NCBI GenBank assembly: GCA_021229015.1
Contig: CM037785.1
Coordinates: 2,540,964 to 2,604,963 of the forward strand
From: Solen grandis
Taxonomy: Eukaryota > Mollusca > Bivalvia > Adapedonta > Solenidae
DNA: 64,000 nucleotides
Reading direction: 5' to 3'
Made by a program: the position numbers and the translations under genes. How positions within the stretch are numbered: position 1 is the stretch's first letter; each line of letters begins with the position of its first letter. Shown in pieces: positions 45,878 through 56,200 of the stretch. Under the pieces are notes generated by a model. That model was not told the DNA's origin, did not search any database, and saw nothing but the letters and a program-made list of their open reading frames with translations.

Positions 45878-45977
45878 NNNNNNNNNNNNNNNNNNNNNNN
45901 NNNNNNNNNNNNNNNNNNNNNNNNNNNNNNNNNNNNNNNNNNNNNNNNNNNNNNNNNNNNNNNNNNNNNNNNNNNNN
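45878..45977. other. Assembly gap (100 N)
   Basis: Exactly 100 N. It interrupts a Helentron-like element, where the assembler probably met its tandem core. Confidence 0.99.
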
Positions 45978-46272
45978 TTTGAAACAATCGATCCAGAAAT
46001 AATGGCTGTACACCGCGTACAAATTTTTCACCCGACGTCAAATCTGACGTTATATGACGTCGTATGAATATAAAATTCATTGCTTCCGAAAGCTCAGGGT
46101 TTGAAATATATGCCATAAAATTTTCATTGTTCTGAGTCAATGGCAACACCTCGAAATTAACACAAATATAAGAGGAAGAAAAAAAGAATAAGAAGAATAA
46201 GAAGAAAAAAGAATAAAAAAACAGTACAAACCCAAATATGACTTTCTGCCTGTAGGCAGAAAGTCATAATTA
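45978..46272 (-). mobile_element. Helentron-like element, minus strand, 5' end (truncated by the gap)
   Basis: The head hairpin is ATGACTTTCTGCC-TGTA-GGCAGAAAGTCAT (46238-46267), a perfect 13-bp stem. Read on the minus strand it continues with TTTGGGTTTGTACTG, a TTCTTCTTATT tract, and then a first unit with GACGTCATATAACGTCA (CRE-type). It aligns with 51385-51680 over its whole length and runs into the gap. Confidence 0.8.
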
Positions 46273-46489
46273 CTGGTATATCTTCCTGACTGAAAGGCCC
46301 GGTTTTAAGAAAATTATTTCTTGATTCATATTCCCTTAAAAAAAAGGCCATGAAATGTTTTATACGCTTCATATCCCCACCAACAATGAAAATTGTATGT
46401 CTAATAAAACAAGGATTTTTTCTTTTTGTTTTCTTTTATATTTGATACAACCAGCTTATGTGTCAGAGAACAATTGAAGTTTATACAAG

Positions 46490-46950
46490 ATTCCGAATGG
46501 TTAAAGCGTCCGTATCGGAATCTGGAGGTCGTGGGATCGATCCCCGGCCGCGACCGAAGTTGCAAAAAATGGCAGGCATAGGTGAGCAGCGAGTCTGCCC
46601 CACCAGTATTTGCATTTCGAGTTGCTCACTTAAATTTTGCAGAAGGTTAATTGGACCGGGGCTAAAAGATTTCATCATAGGTCTGGTGCCGAGGGGTAAG
46701 ATCGTACGACACGGAGTTGGGAATTGTGGATTTGAGTCCGGCAGCGACATAATTATAATTGACGCTCATTATATTCAGTGAAGTTACAGGATTGGTTGGC
46801 CCGGTGTTAGGATAATGTGACTGAGTGCGGTAATACGCCACTTGTCTACGGCGTGATACAGCAGTGTGACAGCACTATATCTGTCTAAAGTCGATATATT
46901 TCCAACAGTGAAATAATGCTGGTGGGACGTTAACCCCAACTTTATGTATG
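46490..46950 (+). mobile_element. Composite SINE with two tRNA-like heads (family A, copy 4)
   Basis: A first head, GAATGGTTAAAGCGTCCG...GGGATCGATCCCCGGCC (to about 46550), starts like copy 2, then a segment of about 190 bases is inserted. This holds a second tRNA-like head, GTGCCGAGGGGTAAG...GGATTTGAGTCCGG (46687-46742). The family-A body and GGTGGGACGTTAAC end follow (46785-46935). Confidence 0.7.
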
Positions 46951-47180
46951 ATCTTTATCCCGTGGTGTATGCCGCTTTCTCATTCTGCTATGAAAAATAA
47001 GGTAATTTCCTCAACTAACTTGTCAACTTTCAGGATGCAGTTTTGAAACCATATACCTCTTAACTAGGCACACCGGTATGATCGTATAACGTATTACATG
47101 TGTGTGTCTTTACCTACCGCATGATTACAGCGCCGGTGTGCGAACATGATACCATGCCATGTCGACATTTACCCCTATAT

Positions 47181-49121
47181 TTAGGACTTTCTGCCTAAAG
47201 CAGAAAGTCCTATTGGGTTTGTACTGTTTATTAGGACTTTCTGCCTAAAGCAGAAAGTCCTATTGGTTTTGTACTGTTTATTCTTCTTCTTATTATTATT
47301 ATTATTCTTTTTTTCTTCCTAACTAAACGCTTATTTTTCTATGTTGCAATGGACCTAGGACGATGAAATTTTATGACTTATTAGTCACGTGAGGAAATTT
47401 TGATTTCTATGATTTTCATATGCCTATGACGTCATATGACGTCACAGTTGAAATATGCTACAAAAGTTTGTACCGGTCTACAGCCATTGTTTGTGAACCG
47501 ATTTTCATCAAATTTTCACAGATTGTGTATATTAAGTTTCTAGTTGTGCATCCCGGTGTCCTTTTTTCAAAATTCGAAAAGTCCATGGTTCTATAGCGAA
47601 TCCAAGATTCGAACCAAGTCGTAAATTTTTAAATGCTTAAAAATCTGTCCTATTTAAGATAGAAAGTTGATATTTAGTCAGTATATAGGTCTCTAGAAGT
47701 TTTAAACATTTGTGAAAATATATGTCATATGACGTCACGTGACGTCATTATATGATAATGTATTTCTAATATTAACAAGAATATTTCTATATGTTGAAAT
47801 TGTCGAAAGCAATGAAAATTAAAAGACACATGCTTCAAATGCTGTTATTTAGATTCTATGTTTTTCATATCCTATGACGTCATATGACGTCACACCTGAA
47901 ATATGCAACAAAAGTTTGTACGCGGTCTACACCATTGTTTATGAACCGATTTTCATCAAATTTTCGCAGAATGTGTATATTAAGTTCTAGTTGTGCATCG
48001 CGTTGTCCTTTTTTTCAAAATTCGAAAAGTCCAAGGTTCTATAGCGATTCCAAGATTCGAACCAAGGTCGTAAATTTTCAAATTCTTATAAAATCGGTCC
48101 TATTTCAGATAGAAAGTTGAAATTTTATCAGTTAGTAGTCTCTGGGTGTCTTAACAATTATGTGAAAATAAACGTCATATGACGTCACGTGACGTCATTT
48201 TTTATGATTATTATTCTTTTCTTCTTCCTAACTAAACGCTTATTTTAATATGTTGCAATAGTCCTAGAACGATGAAATTTTTTTATGGGTTTTTCGTTAC
48301 GTGAGGAAATTTTGATTTCAATGATTGACAGCACCCTATGACGTCACATGACGTCACAGCTAAAAAATAGTGAAAAATGGTTTCCGCGCTCTACAGCCGA
48401 CATTTATGGTCGGATTTTTCTTCATATTTTCACAGATGGTACATCTTGAAACTAAGGTGTACATAACCTGTCAGCTAACCGAAATTCCGAAAGACCGAAG
48501 TTCTGTGGCTGAAATAAGATTCGAACATAGGACCGAAAATTTCATTTTAGGATTAAAGAGCTTCAGGATGAGATAGAAAGTTGAAACTTACACAGTTTGC
48601 AGTTCTGCAGAATTTCTTAACATATTTTGAGTCGTGACGTCATATGACGTTATGTGACGTCATAAGCATACATCTTAATTTTCATTTAAAGGCAATGATT
48701 TCGACATGATGCCAGTTGTTCAGAATAATGAAAATTCAGAGTTATGACAGTAAAGTATGCGCTTTTGAACAAAAGCATCTTCAGCACCCTATGACGTCAT
48801 GTGACGTCAGGGCTAAAAATAGTGAAAAATGGTGTTCACGCTCTACAGCCGCCATTTATGGTCGAATTTTCTTCAAATTTTCACAGATGGTATATCTTGA
48901 AACTAAGATGTGTATATCCTTTAAGCTAACCGAAATTCCGAAAGACCGAAGTTCTGTGGCTTAAATAAGATTCGAACATAGGACCGAAAATTTCATTTTA
49001 GAATTAAAGAGCTTCAGAATGAGATAGAAAGTTGAAACTTACACAGTTTGCAGTTCTGCAGCATTTCTACAAATATTTTGAATCGTGACGTCATAGGACG
49101 TCATAAGCATACAACTTAATT
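47181..49121 (+). mobile_element. Helentron-like element Z (5' part), duplicated head
   Basis: A 50-base head with hairpin AGGACTTTCTGC-CTAAA-GCAGAAAGTCCT is present twice in tandem (47181-47230 and 47231-47280). It continues with CTTCTTCTTATTATT, CCTAACTAAACGC and four repeat units (two of type 1, two of type 2). No tail is found before another head begins at 49122, so it was truncated or split by the next insertion. Confidence 0.8.
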
Positions 49122-49188
49122 AGGACTTTCTGCCTAAAGCAGAAAGTCCTATTGGTTTGTACTGTTTATTCTTCTTCTTATTATTATT

Positions 49189-51384
49189 AGGGCTTTCTGC
49201 TTTTCGCAGAAAGACCTATTGGGTTTGTTCTGTCTTTTATTATTATTATTCTTTTTTTCCAACCTTTTCATGTTGTTATTTCATTAAGTTGCTGAAGGCC
49301 TAGGACAAAGAAATTCTATCAACAGACACCTGAAGCAATGGCATTTTGGAATATATTATTTTTATCTTCACATGACGTCACATGACGTCAGAACTAAAAA
49401 TAGCTACCAAAGTTTGTACGCGCTGTACAGCCGTCATTTATGGACGGATTGTCATGGAATTTTCACAGAAGTTATATATTAAGACCTCATTGTGCAGGAT
49501 TATAAAGGTTTGCCAAGATTCGAAAGAACTAAGGTTCTATGGCGAATCCAAGATTCGAACCAAGGACGTCAAATTTCAAATCCATATAAAAATCGATTCT
49601 AGATGAGATAGAAAGTTGATATTTGGCGAGATTATATGTCTCTGTGTTTCCTTTGCATTTTGTAAAGATGAACGTCATATGACGTCATATGACGTCATCA
49701 AGTTGTATAGAATTTCCGATTACTTGATGTCAATTTACTCATGTTGCAAAGGCTCATAGACAATGAAAATTTAATGTCCTATGTAGGTAATCATGAACAT
49801 TTAGATTCAATGTTTAAAATTTTCATATGACGTCACATGACGTCAGAATTAAAAATAGCTACCAAAGTTTGTACGCGCTGTACAGCCGTCATTTATGGAC
49901 GGATTGGCATGGGATTTTCACAAAAGTTATATATTACGACCTTATTGTGCAGGATTATATAGGTTTGCCAAGATTCGAAAGAACTAAGGTTCTATAGGGA
50001 ATCCAAGATTCGAACCAAGGACGTCAAATTTCAAATCCATATAAAAACGTTTCTAGATGAGATAGAAAGTTGATATTTGGCGAGATTATACGTCTCTGTG
50101 TTTCCCTTGCATTATGTAAAGATGAACGTCATATGACGTCATTTGACGTCATTAAGTTGTATAGAATTTCCGATTTCTTGATGTCAATTTACTCATGTTG
50201 CAAGGGTTCATAAACAATGGAAATTTAAAAACCTTTGTAGGTGATCAGGTTCATTTTGATCCAATGTTTAAAATTTTCATATAACGTCACATGACGTCAG
50301 AACTAAAAATAGCTACCAAAGTTTGTACGCGCTGTACAGCCGTCATTTATGGACGGATTGGCATGGAATTTTCACAGAAGTTATATATTACAATCTCATT
50401 GTGCAGGATTATATAGGTTTGCCAAGATTCGAAAAAGCAAAGGTTCTATGGCGAATCCAAGATTCGAACCAAGGACGTCAAATTTCAAATACGTATAAAA
50501 TCGTTTCTAGATGAGATAGAAAGTTGATATTTGGCGAGATTATATATCTCTGTGTTTCCTTTGCATTTGTAAAGATGAACGTCATATGACGTCATCAAGT
50601 TGTATAGAATTTCCGATTTCTTGATGTCAATTTACTCATGTTGCAAAGCTTCATAGACAATGCAAATTAAATGTCCTTTGTACATAATCAGGAACATTTA
50701 GATTCAATGTTTAAAATTTTCATATGACGTCACATGACGTCAGAATTATAAATAACTACCAAAGTTTGTCCGCTCTGTACAGCCGTCATTTATTGATAGA
50801 TTGGCATGGAATCTTCACAGAAGTTATATATTACGACCTCATTGTGCAGGATTCTATAGGTTTGCCAAGATTCGAAAGAACTAAGGTTCTTTGACGAATC
50901 CAAGATTCGAACCAAGGACGTCAAATTTTAAATACGTATAAAATCGTTTCTAGATGAGAAAGAAATTTGATATTTAGCGAGCTTATACGTCTCTTTGTTT
51001 TCTTTGCATTTTGTAAAGATGAACGTCATATGACGTCATCAAATTGTAGAGAATTTCCGATTCCTGAATGTCAATTTACTCATGTTGCAAAGGTTCATAG
51101 ACAATGAAAATTTAATGTCCTATGTAGGTAATCATGAACATTTAATGAGTAAAATTTTCATATGACGTCACATGACATCAAAACTTAAAAAAAGCTACCA
51201 AAGTTCATCCGCGCTGCACAGCCGTCATTTATGGACGGATTGGCATGGAATTTTCACAGAAGTTATATATTACGACTTCATTGTGTAGGATTATATAGGT
51301 TTGCCAAAATTAGAAAAACACCAGGTTTGTCATGGTTTGCAGTGCAGAAAGCCCTATCTTTTGTTCAAAACAAAAGAAGTCTAG
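49189..51384 (+). mobile_element. Helentron-like element B (complete head and tail)
   Basis: The head AGGGCTTTCTGC-TTTTC-GCAGAAAGACCT (49189-49217) has G where the others have A. Its tail GCAGAAAGCCCT (51344-51355) carries the matching change. The tail palindrome is CTTTTGTTCAAAACAAAAG (51358-51376), unrelated in sequence to that of A or C, followed by AAGT and CTAG (51381-51384). The core is five class-3 units, the last truncated. Length is about 2.2 kb. No coding gene. Confidence 0.85.
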
Positions 51385-53250
51385 TTAGGACTTTCTGCCC
51401 TTTCGGCAGAAAGTCATATTGGGTTTGTTATGTTTTTTATTATTCTTATTCTTATTCTTTTTTTCTTCCTCTTGTATTTGTGTTAATTTCGGTATGTTGC
51501 CAATGGCCCAGAACAATGAAAATTTATGGCATATATTTCAAACCATGAGCTTTCGAATACAATGAACTTCATATTCATATGACGTCACATAACGTCAGAT
51601 TTGACGTCAGGTGAAAAAGTTTGTTCGCGGTCTACAGCCATTATTTATGGACCGATTTTCATCAAAATTTCACAGAATGTGTATGTTAGGTTCTAGTTGT
51701 GCATCCCGGTGTCCGTTTTTCAAAATTCGAAAAGTCCATGGTTCTATAGCGAATCCAAGATTCGAACCAAGGTCGTAAATTTTAAAATGCTTATAAAATC
51801 TGTCCTATTTAAGATAGAAAGTTGATATTTAGTCAGTATATAGGTCTCTAGAAGTTTTAAACATTTTGTGAAAATAAATGTCATATGACGTCACGTGACG
51901 TCATTATATGATAATGTATTTCCAATATTAACAAGAATATTTAAATTGTCAAGGGAAAAAATTTAATGACACATGCTTCAAAGGTGGAATTTTGATTTCT
52001 ATGATTTTCATATGCCTATGACGTCATATGACGTCACACTTGAAATATGCAACAAAAGTTTGTACGCGGTCTACAGCCATTGTTTATGAACCGATTTTCA
52101 TCAAATGTTCACAGAATGTGTATATTAAGTTCTAGTTGTGCATCTCGTTGTCCGTTTTTCAAAATTCGAAAAGTCCCTGGTTCTATAGCGAATTCAAGAT
52201 TCAAACCAAGGTCGTAAATTTTTAAATGCTTATAAAATCGGATTTATTTTAGATAGAAAAGTGATATTTGGTCAGTATATAGGTCTCTGGGAGTCTTAAA
52301 CATTTTGTGAAAATAAACGTCACATGACGTCACTTGACGTCATTATATGATAATGTATTTCTAATATTAATAAGAGTATTTCTATATGTTGAAATTGTCG
52401 AAGGGCAATGAAAATTTAATGACAAATAATTCAGACGCTGAAATTTCGATTTCAATGATTTTCAGAAGCCTATAACGTCATATGACGTCACATTTGAAAT
52501 TGACTACGAAAGTTTGTACACGGTCCAGAGCCATTATTAATGCGCCGATTTTTATCAAATTTTCACAGAATGTGTATATTACGTTCTTATTGTGTATACC
52601 GATTTCCGTTTTTCAAAATTCGAAAAGTCCAAGCATCTATGGCGGATCCAAGATTCGAACCAAGGACGTAAATTTTTAAATGCTTATAAAAACTGTCCTA
52701 TTTGAGATAGAAAGTTGAAATTTTGTCAGTTAGTAGGTCTCTGGGTGTCTAATAATTATGTGAAAATAAGCGTCATATGACGTCACGTGACGTCATTTTT
52801 TATTATTATTATTCTTTTCTTCTTCCTAACTAAACGCTTATTTTAATATGTTGCAATAGTCCTAGGACGATGAAATTTTTATGGCTTATTAGGCAGAGGA
52901 AATATTGATTTCACCCCTACTGCATATATGTAGCCATATCTCAATAAATATCGATTTTTGTAAATATATGCATGAATAAGAATTATAGCTGAATAATTGA
53001 CACTCTTCATTTTTCTTTCATGTCATATGACATAGTATAAATGTTGTATGTAAACTACATGTGCAAGATATGGGCGGACTTTTATTAAAATTCACAGAAT
53101 GTGTTCTATTTGTGCTATTTTATATAGAAATAGAGGAGATAGAAAGTTGCAATTTGGACAGATTATCTATTATGTCATCTTCTATATATACTATATAAAG
53201 CAGATGTTGCAGAAAGTCCTATCATTCGTTTAAACGAATGACATCTAGTT
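51385..53250 (+). mobile_element. Helentron-like element C (complete head and tail)
   Basis: The head AGGACTTTCTGCC-CTTTC-GGCAGAAAGTCAT begins at 51387, directly after the CTAG of B. Three class-1-like units are followed by a degenerate stretch. The tail is GCAGAAAGTCCT (53209-53220), the perfect palindrome TCATTCGTTTAAACGAATGA (53222-53241), CAT and CTAG (53245-53248), TT. Length is about 1.86 kb. It may instead be the outer half of a nest with B. Confidence 0.8.
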
Positions 53251-56200
53251 CTTCTTCTTCTTATTATTCTTTTTTTCTTCCTAACTAAACGCTTATTTTT
53301 CTATGTTGCAATACTCCTAGGACGATGAAATTTTTAGGACTTATTAGTCACGTGAGGAAATTTTGATTTCTATGATTTTCATATGCCTATGACGTCATAT
53401 GACGTCACATTTGAAATATGCTACAAAAGTTTGTACGCGGTCTACAGCCATTGTTTGTGAACCGATTTGCATCAAATATTTACAGACTGTGTACATTAAG
53501 TTCTAGTTGTGCATCCCGGTGTCCGTTTTTCAAAATTCGAAAAGTCCATGGTTCTATAGCGCTTCCAAGATTCGAACCAAGGTCGTAAATTTTTAAAATG
53601 CTTATAAAATCGGTCCTATTTAAGATAGAAAAGTGATATTTGGTCAGTATATAGGTCTCTAGAAGTTTTAAAAATTTTGTGAAAATATATGTCATATGAC
53701 GTCACGTGACGTCATTATATGATAATGTATTTCTAATATTAACAAGAATATTTCTATATGTTGAAATTGTCGAAAGGCAATGAAAATTTAAAGACACATG
53801 CTTCCAACGCTGAAATTTCGATTTCTATGATTTTCATATGCCTATGACGTCATATGACGTCACACTTGAAATAAGCTACAAAAGTTTGTACGCGGTCCAG
53901 AGCCATTATTAATGACCCGATTTTCATCAAATTTTCACAGAATGTGTATATTAAGTTCTAGTTGTGCATCCCGGTGTCCGTTTTTCAAAATTCGAAAAGT
54001 CCAAGGTTCTATAGTGATTCCAAGATTCGAACCAAGGTCGTAAATTTTCAAATTCTTATAAAATCGGTCCTATTTGAGATAAAAAGATGATATTGGGTCA
54101 GTATATAGGTCTCTGGGAGTCTTAAACATTTTGTGAAAATAAATGTCATATGACGTCACGTGACGTCATTATATAATAATGAATTTCTAATTCTAACAAG
54201 ATTATTTCTATATCTTGAAATTTTCGAAGGGTAATGAAAAATTAATGCCGCATGCTTCAGATGCTGAAATTTCGATTTCAAAGATATTCAGAAGCCTATG
54301 ACGTCATATGACGTCACATTTGAAATTGACTACGAAAGTTTGTACACGGTCCAGAGCCATTATTAATGGGCCGATTTTCATCAAATGTTCACAGAATGTG
54401 TATATTAAGTTCTAGTTGTGCATCTCGTTGTCCGTTTTTCAAAATTCGAAAAGTCCATGGTTCTATAGCGATTCCAAGATTCGAACCAAGGTCGTAAATT
54501 TTTAAATGCTTATAAAATCGGTCCTATTTGATATAGAAAAGTGATATTTGGTCAGTATATAGGTCTCTAAGGGTCTTAAACATTTTGTGAAAATAAATGT
54601 CATATGACGACACGTGACGTCATTATATGATAATGTATTTCTAATATTAACAAGAGTATTTCTATATATTGAAATTGTCGAAGGGCAATGAAAATTTAAT
54701 GACAAATGATTCAGACGCTGAAATTTCGATTTCAATGATATTCAGAAGCCTATGACGTCATATGACGTCACATTTGAAATTGACTACGAAAGTTTGTACA
54801 CGGTCCAGAGCCATTATTAATGGGCCGATTTTCATCAAATTTTCACAGAATGTGTATATTACGTTCTTCTTGTGTATACCGGTGTCCGGTTTTTCAAAAT
54901 TCGAAAAGTCCAAGCATCTATGGCGGATCCAAGATTCGAACCAAGGACGTCAATTTTTAAATGCTTATAAAAACTGTCCTATTTGAGATAGAAAGTTGAA
55001 ATTTTGTCAGTTAGTAGGTCTCTGGGTGTCTTAACAATTATGTGAACATAAACGTCATATGACGTCACGTGACGTCATTTTTTATTATTATTATTCTTTT
55101 CTTCTTCCTAACTAAACGCTTATTTTAATATGTTGCAATAGTCCTAGGACGATGAAATTTTTATGGGTTATTAGTCACGTGAGGAAATTTTGATTTCAGT
55201 GATTGTCAGCACCGTATTACGTCACATGACGTCACAGCTAAAAATAGTGAAAAATGGTGTTAGCGCTCTACAGCCGTCATTTATGGTTGGATTTTCTTCA
55301 AATTTTCACAGATGGTACATCTTGAAACTAAGGTGTGCATATCCTGTCAGCTAACCGAAATTCCGAAAGACCGAAGTTCTGTGGCTGAAATAAGATTCGA
55401 ACATAGGACCGAAAATTTCATTTTAGGATGAAAGAACTTCAGGATGAGATAGAAAGTTGAAACTTACACATTTTGAAGTTCTGCACAATTTCTACATATA
55501 TTTTGATTCCTGACGTCATGTGACGTCATAAGCATACTTCTTAATTTTTATTTTAGGGCAATGATTTCGACATGATGTCAGTTGTTCAGAATAATGAAAA
55601 TTTCAGAGTTATGACAGTAAAGTATGCGCTTTTGAACAAAAGCATCTTCAGCACCCTATGTCGTCATATGACGTCACAGCTAAAAATAGTGAAAAATGGT
55701 GTTCACGCTCTACAGCCGCCATTTATGGTCGGATTTTCTTCAAATTTTCACAGATGGTACATCTTAAAACTAAGGTGTGCATATCCTGTCAGCTAACAGA
55801 ATTTCCGAAAGACCGAAGTTCTGTGGCTGAAATAAGATTCGAACATAGGACCGAAAATTTCATTTTAGCATTAAAGAGCTTCAGGATGAGATAGAAAGTT
55901 GAAACTTACACAGTTTGCAGTTCTGCAGAATTTCTCAATATATTTTGAGTCGTGACATCAAATGTCGTCATGTGACGTCATAAGCATACTTCTTAATTTT
56001 CATTTTAAATTTTTTTGAACAAAATTCAGCACCCTATGACGTCATGTGACGTCAGAGCTAAAAATATTGAAAAATGGTGTTCGCGCTCTACAGCGGCCAT
56101 TTATGGTCGGATTTTCTTCTAATTTTCACAGATGGTACACCTTGAAACTAAGCTGTACATATCCTTCCAGCTTACCGAAATTCTGAAAAACCGAAGTTCT

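Noticed and set aside
45868..46149. Minus-strand frame across the second N gap
   Set aside because: Continuity across 100 N is meaningless, and the sequence is part of a Helentron-like element.
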